Source: Punica granatum
Lineage: Eukaryota; Streptophyta; Magnoliopsida; Myrtales; Lythraceae
Length of the DNA stretch: 64,000 nt
Assembly: GCF_007655135.1 (NCBI RefSeq)
Contig: NC_045129.1
Location: forward strand, 19,194,274 to 19,258,273
Direction of reading: 5' to 3'
The notes under the pieces were generated by a model. That model worked only from the letters and a program-made list of their open reading frames with translations, had not been told where the DNA came from and searched no databases. Shown piece by piece: positions 11,097 to 22,604 of this stretch; within the stretch, counting starts at the first letter, position 1, and every line of letters starts with the position of its first letter. The translations under genes were made by a program, and so were the position numbers.

Positions 11097-12687
11097 GCAA
11101 AAGCAAATGGAAAACCAGCCTAAGCTTTGATCCAACCATCCAAGATCAAAGCAAGCGGTGCGAGTACCATCAAGGGGCACCAGGACACACCATAGACAAC
11201 TGCTGGAAGTTAAGGGAGAAGATCCAAGAAATGATAGATGCAAAGGAGCTCGTGTGCAACGCCGTAAGGCCTCCGAACGTGCAGGCTAATCCCCTCCCCG
11301 ACCATGGACCGGCTCAGGGGCCCTCCATCAACATGATCACCGTGTGCACGTCAAGCGAGGGCGAAGGCGAGCAAGGTCGGCCTTCCCCCTTTGTGATTGA
11401 ATACATACCAACAGAAGTCGCAGTCGGGTTCGCCGGGATTGACGCACCTCATGCCCCGCTTGTCATAGACGTTCCCGCCCGGGAACCATACTCGGATGAT
11501 AGGGTCCCCTGGACCTATGAGGGAGGTGTCGGGAACCGGGAACAACAATTCGGTGTCATGGGCATAACCCGCTCAGGACGACTATACGAGAACCTGGCGA
11601 CCACCGATAAAGGGAAGGCGCCCGCTACCGAAGAGGAGACGAGGCCTAGGACCCTGCCTACTCCGTCCAAGAAAGTGACAGAAGAGGAGGCCGAAGCCTT
11701 CATAAAAGTCATCAAAGCGAGCGAGTATAAGGTGGTGGATCAGATGGCCAAATCTCCGGCCCACATCTCATTGCTCGCCCTCTTACTCAACTCGGAACCC
11801 CACAGGGAGGCCCTCATGCGGGTCTTGACGGCTGCGCAAGTCCCCAAAGGGACGCCCCCGGACCAGATAGAGGAAACCAACAACTCTATTTTCTCCAATA
11901 CCATCTAGTTCTCGGACGATGAGCTCCCCTTCGAAGGATGCGCGCATTTCCGGGCACTGCACATCGTCTGCAAGTGCAACAATCATATCGTTGGCCGAGT
12001 CATGATCGATAACGGTTTCGCGCTCAACGTATGCCCGGTGACCACTTTGAAGCAGATGAATGTGGATCTCAACCGCATCTGTCCTAGCAAAACAGCGGTC
12101 CGGGCCTTCGATGGTTCGAGGAGAGAGGTGAACGGTGAAATCGACCTCCTCATAGATATCGGCCCATGCTCCTTCAGCGTCACATTCCAAGTCTTGGATA
12201 TCCCGAACGCCTTCAGCCTACTCCTTGGAAGGCCTTGGATCCACTCGGCCGGCGCCATTCCGTCCTCGCTACATCAGAAGGTGAAATTCATCGTCGAGGA
12301 GAAGATCATTACGGTCAAAGGGGAGGAGGATTACGCCATCTACAAGGAGACGGCGGTTCCTTACATCAGCGTCGGAGACGACGAAAACCTGCCCTTCCAC
12401 TCCTTCGAGACCATCTCCGTTATTTGGGATTACGGAGAGATCGGGTCATCCCGCGCCGACCGCATGATAGGGAAGGTCCTTTTGCGCCACAATTACATTC
12501 CCAGCACCGGCCTTGGGGCGCGCGGGCAAGGAATCAACCGCCCCATTGAAGTTGAAGCATACAAGCATAGGAGGGGACTTGGCTTTCGCCCCTCCTGCCA
12601 TGAAATTATTGAGGCCCGCCGGGGCAACCACCTCCACCTCCTCGCCACGCACTATGGTTGGCTCCACAGGGGCATTCCAATCCCCCC
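11097..12687 (+). pseudogene. gag-pro: Element O, piece 1: gag C-terminus and protease
   Basis: Recognisable from about 11115. It carries the gag zinc-knuckle-like motif CEYHQGAPGHTIDNC, the linker PPNVQANPLPDHG and then an aspartic protease with MIDNGFALNVCPV (Ser of the family replaced by Phe after DNG) and LLLGRPWIHSAGAIPSSLHQ. A G-patch-like segment follows (TGLGARGQG, RRGLGFRPSCHE). The gag N-terminus, including the main retrotransposon gag domain, is missing. A stop TAG at 11906-11908 lies where C has a Ser codon; the frame continues unchanged after it. The piece ends inside a C run where element B is inserted, and coding resumes at 29510 in the same frame. It is non-functional as it stands. 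Confidence 0.88.
12683..12687 (+). repeat. Left target-site duplication of element B (CCCCC)
   Basis: Last five of six C bases before the LTR start at 12688. The right copy is 29510-29514. Removing B and one copy restores the O reading frame. Confidence 0.85.
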
Positions 12688-15419
12688 TGTACGGACCCGA
12701 ATGTGGACTCTCGTCGGGGCCCGCATTGCGCGCTTTTGGATCGCGTGGCTTGGGAGTGTCCACCTTCCCGTGGGGACGCGTGACGGACACGCGTGAGAGA
12801 AGGAGTCGCCACTTATCATTTTACGACCCGTAGGTCGAGGGCGGATAAGTTACCCGAGTCTAGGGGTATGGAACACCTAGTTTGTCGTTAAGGCATTGAT
12901 CTGTGCGGAACCGGAAAATCCGTGTTCGGGGGTTCATGTTACGTGCGGGCCTATATCCCGCACGCCCTTTCGGTACTCTGGTTTGCTAGGCTTGCATTTT
13001 TGTTTTATTTACCGCATGAATTAGGCTGCACTCGGCTCACACGTTTTGACACCGGAGATTCGGTGAATTAAACGATGTCGGTTGAGAAGCCGAGAGAGAA
13101 GTAAACCCGTATGTCGGGGAGTTACTTCACAATCTTGCGTTACAGTTCATCGAACCATGGAGGTTGAATCCCTGCGTGAACCAAAACCGCAAGATCTTGG
13201 ATTTACTTGTGTCTGGGCAAGCATTAGACCGATTCGATTAATTCGACTCTCGGACCGTTCGCTCACCGACTGGAATTCTTACAGAACAAATGTACAAAAT
13301 AAAAGTCCTTACAATGCTCTCGAAAACAATAAATACAAATTACAAAAGGGTCGAATTCCAGTCGTTTCGCGTTCGGTTAATATTCCACTCTAACTCACCG
13401 TGAGTTTAGGGAAAAGACCGAAGAACTGAAATTCAATGGACGCTCTCACTGAATAGGGCGTTGGACCCTGTGAGTGTTGATTAGGGCGTTGAATCCTGTG
13501 CTCGATGATTAGGGCGTTGAACCCTAATATTATTCGGCCTAGGGATCAGGCTCGACCCGCATGGCAAACAGGTGCGGAAAGATAACACGCAACATCTTAA
13601 TAATAGACAAAGTGTTTGTTATTATCGAGTGTACGTGTTTTAACAAGTTGTTAATCCGGGGTATTTTTGGCATGCAAATCCTACCCTAGACAAACCAGCA
13701 CGTGCCAATGTTTTAGCATTCGGCTTTGTTTTGAGAACCTGACAAAGAGAGTCAAATCTCATGTGTGTGGATTGATTTTACAGTTGTTCTGTATTGTGAC
13801 ACTGAATTTCCACTGAATTAGCCAAACTCGTGTTTTGACTCTAGATTTGGAATCTAGAATTCCTCCTAACCATTATCTAGTGTTTGGTTAGGTCGAGTGA
13901 AAGGTTAATAAGCATTTTGCATGTTTTCTGACAGAGATAACCGTTCTAGTTACCCGAGTCTATGTTAGGATGACAGAAACTCATCAGTTAGATAAGAAAA
14001 GGCTATGCAGATGAACCTGCACCTGAACAGGTAGCCCGTTCTTATCCCGTACTGTAGTGTTTCTGTCATGCTAACCTTAAGAGTGTCGTTGAATTGTGAA
14101 ATGACGATTTTGCCCTTTATTTGAAAATTGTTTTCAGAAAAAGGGAAACATCGCAGAGCGGGCCACCTCGGCCTGTAGCCGGTGTCGACCAATTCCCTGG
14201 ATCGTCCAGGGTTATGCAAGAACCCCGAAAAAGCCAAAGAACCGGTCGGTCTGCCCGGAAGTGATCTAGAAAGATCTTCTGCATCATGACCTGAGTTACT
14301 TAGAATCAGGTAAAAACTCAAGTTGAGACACAGAAGCCCTTTTCAGACGTCCATGCTACATCGGACCGCGCGTTTCGGGTTTTGAAATTGATAAGTTTGA
14401 ACAGGGCACCGACGTCATTTGATAACTCATCGACGCGAGTTATCGGTTAATGGCCAATTCGTGTAAACTTTATCAGTGTAAAGTGGGTTTAATCATGTGA
14501 GCGTCCCGATTAACCCGTTTGTGGAATTGATGCTTAAGGGTTATGCCGAATGCATTAATTGTGAAAATGATTCACGACTCGACGACCAAGACGATTCCAT
14601 AAGGATCGAGGATAATTTGGTCCAATGACCGAAACTACCCTCATAATCGAATGGACCCGAATGAGATATCGATACCCGAATCCATGCATGCTTTGTTTTG
14701 AAAAGACATTTTCATGCGATATTGCGACGATAATGTAAATTGCAAATTACACGAAAGCCGAGAACAGACTCAAAACGGGAAGAGGAAGCCTCATGCAACC
14801 CGTACGAGTCTAAGAGGCTCTCGGCCACTTCTCTTTGGAGATAGCCGAGAAGTCCCATGGCCCGAATGGGGTTCCACGAGGTTTACCCGTCTCGTTTCGA
14901 ATCATTTCTCGCATGCTCAAACGACAAACATGATAAATGACACGATTAAACGAAAATCGGTATTGCCATGATGTAAGAAAACACGAGAAGACTCGGGAAT
15001 CGAACTTGGATCGGGCTAAGAAGGCCGTTCTTAAGCCGAGGAAAGCAAGCCAAGTCTCGGTTACCTCTTCTTGAGGCAAACCCGAGAGCTCTTTTGCTTA
15101 TTTCGAGTCGGGAAGGTCTTCCGAGGGTCGATCCAAACATTTCCCGACATGCTAACATGTTAATCGAGGATAAACATGCATGATATAATGTAAAAAGTGC
15201 ATAAACATGAAGTCTTGCAAGTGAACATGCTTTGTGCACCATATTACTCCATAGCCATGCAAATAATGTAAAAAGCCCTAACTCCTCTAAGTCAAGAGTG
15301 ATTTACCTAGCCTTGGGATACGAGGAAAGAGTCGGGGAAGTGTTCGAGAGTCGGGTGACTCGGTTGAACGCTTGAAAGAATGCTCGGGTGCAAGGACATG
15401 CACGTTCGGGGAGCTAGGT

Positions 15420-15505
15420 GCACGGGAGGCCGGCTGGCGTGCGCGGGCGCGCGGCTGTGCGCGCGTGTGCGCGGCTGGACGCGCGAGTGTGCGGCTACGG
15501 GTGCA
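15420..15505 (-). repeat. GC-rich low-complexity island in the B 3' LTR
   Basis: A run of GCGCG/GTGCGC/GGCTG words in the leader part of the LTR. The matching stretch in the 5' LTR (27470-27555) differs in length and order. The D and C LTRs carry other GC-rich arrays in the same position (43235-43375, 34920-35640). Confidence 0.65.
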
Positions 15506-15850
15506 CTGTTCACCCGAGAGCACGATCTTCACCCGAAATGAGGAAATCAACCTGAAATGATGAGCAAATGACTTCAAACCAAAAATCTAATTTCATGAAT
15601 GAACTCCTTGGGGCCAAAACATGTGGTCCATGGAGTTTGAGAAGTTTTGAACTTAAGTCGGGATGATGAACATCGGCTTCCGACTTAAGAAACTGAAAGC
15701 TTTCTTCGGGTTTGCTTCGATTTTTCTCTCTTGGTTTTGAAGTGTTGAAGCTTGCTGGTTCTTGGCTATGGAGTTGAGAGCTTTTCTTGAGGGAGAAAGC
15801 ATGGAGAGAGTTTGCAAGAGGAGAAGTTATTATCTTAATCACTTTTGGGC

Positions 15851-15858
15851 CATTTATA
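15851..15858 (-). promoter_or_regulatory. TATA box of the B 3' LTR
   Basis: TATAAATG on the minus strand, about 1.6 kb into the LTR. The same sequence is at 27902-27909 in the 5' LTR. Confidence 0.5.
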
Positions 15859-17458
15859 GGCAAAGCTAATGACACAATTAGCAAAAGCAAGTGCTCTTAA
15901 CCCCCATTCTTAGAAAATATCAAGCCTCATCCTCTTCCATTGCATTAATGAAGAAGAGATGAGACATTGATGAGCATTGATGAGCATTGATGGAGGCTTG
16001 AGTGTTGTCTTCAAACTCTTGGATATTTTCAAGCAAGAGTGCAAGTTGGCTTCTTGCATTGAAGAAGAAGAAGAAGCTTCTAGAGTAAAGGGTGACTCAT
16101 CTTGAGTAGCCCGTGGGTCCCACGACCGAAGAGGAGAAACCGGGAAAAAGCTCAGGTCTCGATTGATCGCGCATTCGAAGTTCGTGGTTTGAATTGAACG
16201 TCGAATTATCGATATACGCGAGGAAATGGATTTAATGAGTCCAAGATTGGCATTTTCCGTGAGAAATTGCCAAATGTCTGTATGAGGCTTGGAAGCCGGT
16301 TTTGCTCCTTTTATGCATTCAGAGCGAGGTTACCCACTTCTGACAGCATATCTTGTATCTGCATCCCACGTCGGTCATTTTGACATAAATTGTCAAATTA
16401 CGTGGGCCCTTGTCCCTTAAGCCGGTAAATACAAATATGGAGCCGGAGATGTCCTAGGAGGCCGAAACTGGATTTCTCAGATTGCTTTCTGAGTTTCTTG
16501 GGCGATCCGGAGATTACTGCGATCTCTGTTTGCTGAGATTGAGCCTCTAAGGATATGAAAAGTGCATCTGAGACCCTTAAAGCACTGCTCGAGGGGTCTA
16601 GATGAGTTGTGTGATTCATTCCGACAATTCCACATTGAGCCTTGAGAAGGCTAGCATTGTGTAAGGTAAGCATCCGGCGTCAAGTTTCCCCAAAGAGGAC
16701 CTCCGGATATGGATTTTCACTGAAAATGGCCTTTTGTGCCCCTCGGAGGTTACTCGGGAAACCGTGAAGGGTTTTGCTGTCTGTTTTGCCCAATTGCGAA
16801 TGTCCGTTGGAGTTTTCAGGGCAATGTAGTGTGAACTTCGTTTGCCGTAATTCCATCAGACCAGTCTCCGGTTACGCTCTTCCGAAGAAGGGTATGCCCG
16901 TTTTATCATTCGGAAGTCATTCAGAGTGTCTGTATGGCTTCTAAATGACAATATGAAGCATTGCACGTGCTCTGTATGATTGAGAGGCATGGCCGCATCT
17001 GATATTTGGAATTAACTTTTCTTCGAGAAACCGGCATTTTTGGACTTCCACTGAAAAGTTGTCTGCATACAGAAAGTTGTTCTGTATAGAGCAGATGATT
17101 TGCAAAATGCCTTTGGGGACACTTTTCATCTATTTGGCATTGGAGTGGATTTTTGGAGTCCAATATTGGCTATCTTCCGATGATCGAGCGAACTATCGGA
17201 AAATAGAACTGTCCGTGTGATATATTGAAAATGCCGGTTTTGGATATTGTTGAGCTCTCTAGTCACTCTGTTGCTCTTTGGTGACCCCTGGAGTCCTTCT
17301 GTCATATGCATGTGTCATTAGCCCGATTTTACCGACTTGAGGATGAATAGTGATTTTCTGCTCTGTTAAGTCGTTTTTCTGTATTCTGCTCAGGCTGTGG
17401 CTTGGATCATTGCTGATATTGTCGTTTGGGAAAGGTGAGCCAAAATGGGGTGCTGACA

Positions 17459-17472
17459 GCTTGCCCCTCTTT
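17459..17472 (-). other. Polypurine tract of element B
   Basis: AAAGAGGGGCAAGC on the minus strand, directly before the 3' LTR. About 45 bp upstream is also conserved with E, C and O (CATCCTCTA..CGAGCATGCA). Confidence 0.9.
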
Positions 17473-17659
17473 GACTGCATGCTCGAGTAGAGGATGCAGC
17501 CAAAGACTTCAGAAGCGCCCCAATTTGATAGCAATGATTGACATGGAATTTCCGATAACAGTCTTCTCCCTCTTACTTTGGATATGTGGGGATGTTATAC
17601 CTGATGCAGAAATGTAAAAGTCAGGATGAACCTGAGGGGATGGACCCCTAAACAGATAA

Positions 17660-18215
17660 GTAGTCGGGACGTACCCGAAGTGCAGAAAAGTAGTCGGGAC
17701 GTACCCGGAATGCAGGAAAGTAGTCGGGACGTACCCGAAATGCGGAAAAGTAGTCGGGACGTACCCGAAATGAAGGGAAAGTAGTCGGGACGTACCCGAA
17801 ATGAGGAAAAGTAGTCGGGACGTACCCGAAATGCAGGAAAAGTAGTCGGGACGTACCCGAAGGGTTTGCAATATGCACGGGGCGCATACCGAATGAACAA
17901 CATGGTTCAAAGGCGCCTACCCAATGGACTTGCGGGGTGCGAGGCGTGTTGCCCGGCGAGTTTGCAAGGTGCGGGGTGTTTTGCCCGGCGGTTTGCATGG
18001 TGCAGAAAAGTAGTCGGGACGTACCCGAAATGCAGGAAAAGTAGTCGGGACGTACCCGAAGTGCGGAAAAGTAGTCGGGACGTACCCGAAGTGCGGGAAA
18101 GTAGTCGGGACGTACCCGAAGTGCGGGAAAGTAGTCGGGACGTACCCGAAGTGCGGGAAAGTAGTCGGGACGTACCCGAACTGCGGAAAAGTAGTCGGGA
18201 CGTACCCGAAATGTA
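17660..18215 (-). repeat. Tandem array, 30-bp unit, 14 copies in two blocks
   Basis: The unit on the plus strand is GTAGTCGGGACGTACCCG plus about 12 variable bases. There are seven copies at 17660-17860 and seven at 18008-18215. The 145-bp spacer between them resembles C at about 37905-37985, where C has a shorter array with GTCGGGATTGACCCG. It is the 3' UTR array of B. Confidence 0.92.
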
Positions 18216-19584
18216 CCCGAAATGCAGAAAAGTAAATTGCATGGGATGCATTGCAAAAAGTAAATGCAAACGTTGGGGTGTTGCGTGAGGTGTGGAAGGA
18301 ATCATTGTGATTCCTCTATCACTGAGCTTGTCCGTGCTGCAATCGATGTGGTGGCAGAATGCTTCGTTACTTGCCAACTGATTGCGATGCAACTGAGTGC
18401 CTGGAGTGCTGCTTTGAAGATTCTTCTTTTGGGTTGAGATTGTCACCCGTCACATGAAGTAGAGATGAATCGATCTTGGGGAGACATCTTCCAAGGAGCT
18501 TTGATTTGTCGGAGGCAGGCGTTGATGCTGGGACAAAGTCATTTCACTGAAGCCTTACCTCTGTGGCAGTGATGCGTTTGATCTGCCGAAAGTCTGGCTC
18601 GCCGCTAGGCGGTTACCTATTGGGCTGCCGGAACCGGCTCTACTGCTTGGGCGGTCATGCTTTGACCTGCAAGAAGTTCGCCGAAAGTCAGCGTCTTGTA
18701 TTGCGAGACTCGAGCTCTAAGACAGAGCGCCTACGTATCCCATGGAACCGGAAATCAGAGTCTGTCGTAGTTCATGCTGTTTGCAGTACCTGTGATCCTG
18801 ACATTACTAGTAAATCATGTGAGAAATACTAACAAGTGATAGATACAGGTAAGCATGAAAATGTTGTTGCAACACGCAGATCTTCAGTTTTGGGTCACCT
18901 AAGTGACTCGTGAAGAATTTTGCTTTAATAATGCAGATGGGTCTCGTTCTCGGAGGCCTAGATGCGTGGCCTCCATGGGCTCCCATTAGCTATGTATTGG
19001 GCATATCGAGACATCCCCGACAATGCCCTAGCAGCTCTATCGGTTGTTCGACGCACCCGTCGGCTTTGAACCCTTCTCAATAGGGTACCGTAGGGCGGCT
19101 GCATTTGCAACTCGTTTGGAGATTTCTGTTTAGATTTGATCAGACTCGGTCTGACCATTTCCAGAATGCTATGAATAGACCTCGGAAAGGAATGTCTGGG
19201 ATTTCGGCTTTGTAGTAGCCTGTTGAAGGGTGGCTGTGACCCATTTTGGGGTTATGCAAAGACAAAGAGAAAAGAGAAAGCTTGGGGGAACGCGTTGCCC
19301 CAAGCTAAAAGGATACACGAGTTCACGCCTGCAGCGAGATGTACCCCTTTTCCTCTGTTCTTTTGTTGTGTAGACTATCCCAAACTGCTTGGATGGCACG
19401 CTCGGTTTGCCCACTGTGCTTGAGGAGGAATCCGCGCTGAACGGTTGAGCTGTATTAGAGGGCTGATCGAGGATCATGTTGGAGTAGATAATCTGGCCAC
19501 TTCCGTTGAGGATCCCTAGTTCGCACGATGTGTGAGGAACCAGGGAGTCATTTTTATCCATCTCTCGTTTAACTCTCCTTTTTC

Positions 19585-19730
19585 TACGGTCACCCACCTC
19601 GGGGCCGTACCTCTCAACCTAAAGGGGATGAGCTCTCCTTTTGCCACGACCGCCCTAGAGGGTTTCCGGTCGTGCCTCTCTTTTGCCCTAGCTTTTGCCT
19701 AGGCCGCCCCAAAAGGGGTTTTCGACCTAG
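19585..19730 (-). other. Hairpin cluster in the 3' UTR of B (candidate structured RNA)
   Basis: Three inverted repeats matching those of E in order. 19699-19730: outer CTAGGTCG/CGGCCTAG, inner CCCC/GGGG. 19645-19674: outer CACGACC/GGTCGTG, inner CCCT/AGGG. 19585-19609: TACGG/CCGTA. All are followed, in the minus-strand sense, by GCAAAAG. Stem bases differ from those in C and O, yet pairing is kept. Confidence 0.65.
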
Positions 19731-20392
19731 CGGGCTCGATTCTTTTATCTCTCGAGTTTGTAAGGGCGAAGGGTTCGAAGGATTCAACCTCCGAGTGCAT
19801 TGTGTTCTGTCTCAGTCGAGGAGTTGTGTCTACTGCTTCCCCCTTTTATTTTTTATTTTTTTTATTTTTTTTTGGGGTTTATTGACTGCTTTTAAATTGG
19901 CGGGGCCGGTGCTTTTGGTGAACGTCGGTGTTGCCTTGTTTTGTTCTTTGGCGGGTTTTTCCCGCGTCTTTTCTCTCTCTCTTCATTGGCGGGTTTTTCC
20001 CACTTCTTTTCGCTCTGTTTTTTTTTCTTTGCAGCTGGGGTTTGTTTTGTTCCCCGTGTCTTTGTTTGAAACTCCTCGACTTTGTATCGCCGAGGCCACT
20101 TTGGTGTGCTTTGCCTCGCGGAGACTTGTTGTGTGTTGCTAGCCCTATTTTGTGAGGACCGGCTTTCTTGGAAGTTTGACTCCCGTGCACTCGAAAGTTG
20201 AACTTCGCGTCATTTTCCCTTGCAATCTTCAGGTGAATTCCCCTATAGTCTAGAAGGAAAATACAAAATTGCCATAGGGAATCAGTGGCCGGGGTTGTCT
20301 TGGTGCTTGTTGTGGAGGAGGCCTGGTCTTGACGCAAATGACCGGGAGCGTTCCAACGTCACTTGCTGGAGTGACCCACTATGGCGACCTCG

Positions 20393-20550
20393 GGGCGAAC
20401 TTCCACCAGGGAGGCCCCAGTGTACGTCGCTTGCCGAGGTTGTGTTGGCGCGAACTTCAACCGGTGATGCCCCAGTGTACGTCGCTTGGAAAAGTTGTGC
20501 TAGTGCGAACTTCAACCGGGGATGCCCCAGTGTACGTCGCTTGGAAATGC
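20393..20550 (-). repeat. About 54-bp tandem repeat, nearly 3 copies
   Basis: On the plus strand CCCCAGTGTACGTCGCTTG recurs near 20424, 20471 and 20525, with GCGAACTTCAACCGG between. Internal to the non-coding tail of B. Confidence 0.7.
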
Positions 20551-21534
20551 TTATCGTGGGTGGATGATGTCCGAGGTGTTCTCGGTGCAAGTGTTGAACG
20601 CGAATGCCCCGGTCTTTATCGTCGATGTGACTTGTGGTGGGCGGTTTGTGCAACTGTCGCCCCTGACCGTCTCATGTCGTCAATGTCAATTGGAATGGTT
20701 GTGTTGATGGCATATGGCTCGCTCAGTTGTTTTTGTCTTTAGCTTTGTAGGGGGTACCTCCGTGCCGAGCCCCTTCCCTGTCAAAGTATAAGGGAGGAGG
20801 CTCGAGAGGAGTTCTCGGAAGGCGTGAGCTTGTGCATCACTCTTCGCCTGTGACTGGCGTGTCCCTGTAAAAGATGACAAAGAAGATGGTGTGTTAGGCG
20901 GCTATGTGGGGGGATATGTGGTAAGAAATATGGGGTGGACCCATGGGAAAATCCCTTTTGTCCCGCACGCGACCCATAGGGTGTCGCGTGTGGATGACAT
21001 TTGTTTCCGGGAATGTAGTCATCACCACTCTGGAGTGGTTAGACCATGACTGAGGTCACATAAGCATGTTTTCCCTAATTGCGAGTAGGCATGAGCAGCC
21101 GTCTTAGGAAAGGCTCTAGGAGCCGAGTCCCATGAGGACAGGTGAGTCGACCAGGTCCAACAGAACTAATAGGGCGTCTTCAAGACTGTCCTAATGCTCC
21201 ATTGAAGGATGTGTTCATGTCGAGAGCCCATTTGTGGGAATGCATTTGAATGAAAGCAACAGAGAGTTTAAAGAAAACTGCCCGTGTTGCCCCAGTATTC
21301 AATCAGTGACCCCAACGGAGGTGGATGAGATCCATTTTTTTGATCGGAGGCATGATCGTGCTGGTATCTCCTACGACTGAGGGTTGGGTCATGCTCTGTT
21401 TGTGGAGCTGTCACTTTCGGTCTTTGTAGTGGAAGGATTAGACTTGCTCCTCGGAGTATCACTTGGATGAATTTGAATCCAAGTCGATTTTTGGATTTCA
21501 GATGAGCCTGAAAGCAGTAAATGCGAGGCGTCAA

Positions 21535-21675
21535 AACCTAAAGGCAGTAACTGCCGGGCCGGAGCCCAAAAGTGGGGCCGAAGCCCGATAGTGGCCGAAG
21601 CCCAAAAGTGGGGCCAAAGCCCGATGCGGGGCCAAAGTTCGATGCGGGGCCAAAGCCCGATGCAGTAAATGCGGG
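21535..21675 (-). repeat. Short tandem repeat in element B
   Basis: Units of about 18-30 bp built from GGGGCCAAAGCCCGATG and GGCCGAAGCCC words, with CAGTAAATGC at both ends. The GGGGCC...GGCCCC character makes short hairpins possible. Confidence 0.6.
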
Positions 21676-22204
21676 GTCGACAGGAAAGTGCAAGAAATGT
21701 GAAAGCAAAGGTCAATGCTAGGGAATAGCGCAGGGCGCTGCAAGGCGGTGACTCTGATTTGCTTGCGGTATTGCTCTGTGGAGCAAGGATGGGAACTTAG
21801 TGTTGAAATCCCAAGGAGCCGGATGAGAGACGTTTGTTGTCTCAATTGTGGTCGCTCAGTATTCAGGCTGTCTTCTTGTTGAGAATTTCCTGCAATAGGA
21901 AAAAAAAACAATGAAGGAGCATGAACTGTTCAGGATTTCAATGCAAGAGTGTAAGGAAGCGAACTGGCCTGGTAGGTGTCGTGCGAGCACACCGAAAGAC
22001 ATGCATTGATTCTTTGAGCGTGTGTGCATGAGTTAGTGTGAACATGCTTGGACATGTATGAGGCACGCTTAATCGTTGGTAGATGCGTGGGGTCATGTGG
22101 AGAGATGTGCGTCCAATCATGCGATGATGCTCTCTGTTAGTAAGAAGTTGTTGTTGGTTAGTTTCGCCTTGGAAGGTGGGTCAGCCCTCGGTCCATAGCT
22201 CGCC

Positions 22205-22390
22205 TTGCCATGGAGGAAGAGTGAAGGCCGCAGGTGGCCTGCCCGCGAAGGTTGGCACGACTCGCCGGTCATGTGGGGTGGGTGGCCGGGATGGACGGCT
22301 TCTGGTCATAGCACATCTCGCTATGGAGAAGTGAAGACCGCGGGTGGTCTACCCGCAAAGGTTGGCACAACTTGTCTATCGTGTGGAAAT
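22205..22390 (-). repeat. About 113-bp direct repeat, two copies, next to the B ORF1
   Basis: The pattern GTGAAGGCCGCAGGTGG...CCCGCGAAGGTTGGCACGAC recurs about 113 bp downstream as GTGAAGACCGCGGGTGG...CCCGCAAAGGTTGGCACAAC. Non-coding, just downstream of the DUF7745 gene. Confidence 0.6.
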
Positions 22391-22604
22391 GCGTTGTAGC
22401 CGCAAGACAATAAATATATCAAATGTATGCAATGCATGAGTTTTGAAAGCTAATGTTGTCGTTCGCATCGATTCAAAGAGTTTAAAATACAATGCAGTTT
22501 GGAAAATAAATCCTTAAGTCGATCTTCCATCCCGCTCGGGGCACAAGTGAACATTGCCACGGAAAACACCAATTCCAGGCGAAAGCCTAGTGGAGATATC
22601 TATC

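Larger units (their letters stand above)
12688..17458 (-). repeat. 3' LTR of element B (4.77 kb)
   Basis: On the minus strand it runs from TGTCAGCACC (17458) to GGGTCCGTACA (12688). It matches 24669-29509 closely, but lacks about 80 bp present there at 26923-27002; the missing block is bounded by ATG-containing repeats. It keeps a roughly 30-bp segment near 14262 that the 5' LTR lacks. TATA box at 15851-15858, splice-donor-like site at 15306. No gene; short open frames are shared by all LTR copies and match no retroelement protein. Confidence 0.92.
17473..22604 (-). other. Long non-coding tail of element B where gag-pol would be expected
   Basis: Holds no recognisable protein. From the polypurine tract outward it has a 30-bp tandem array (17660-18215), a block shared with E (about 18560-18840 and 19140-19560), a hairpin cluster (19585-19730), a T-rich tract near 19848-19876 and three smaller repeats (20393-20550, 21535-21675, 22205-22390). 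Reading frames such as 17648-18256 exist only because the repeat unit is a multiple of three. The part from about 19930 to 22600 has no counterpart in C or O and I see no clear origin for it. Confidence 0.8.

Noticed and set aside
13490..13535. TTAGGG...CCCTAA words suggesting telomere repeats
   Set aside because: The sequence is a short inverted repeat (TTAGGGCGTTGAACCCTAA) repeated a few times in each LTR. The plant telomere is TTTAGGG in long arrays.
17660..18215. CRISPR-like regular array
   Set aside because: The spacers are not unique and the repeats run head to tail inside a eukaryotic retroelement 3' UTR.
17648..18446. Frames of 133-202 codons with SGTSRLLF-like repeats
   Set aside because: Product of the 30-bp tandem array in the B 3' UTR; no conservation in E, C or O.
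19672..20142. A 156-codon frame rich in Phe and Leu, resembling a membrane protein
   Set aside because: Covers the T-rich tract and the antisense of the hairpin cluster; the corresponding E region has no such frame.
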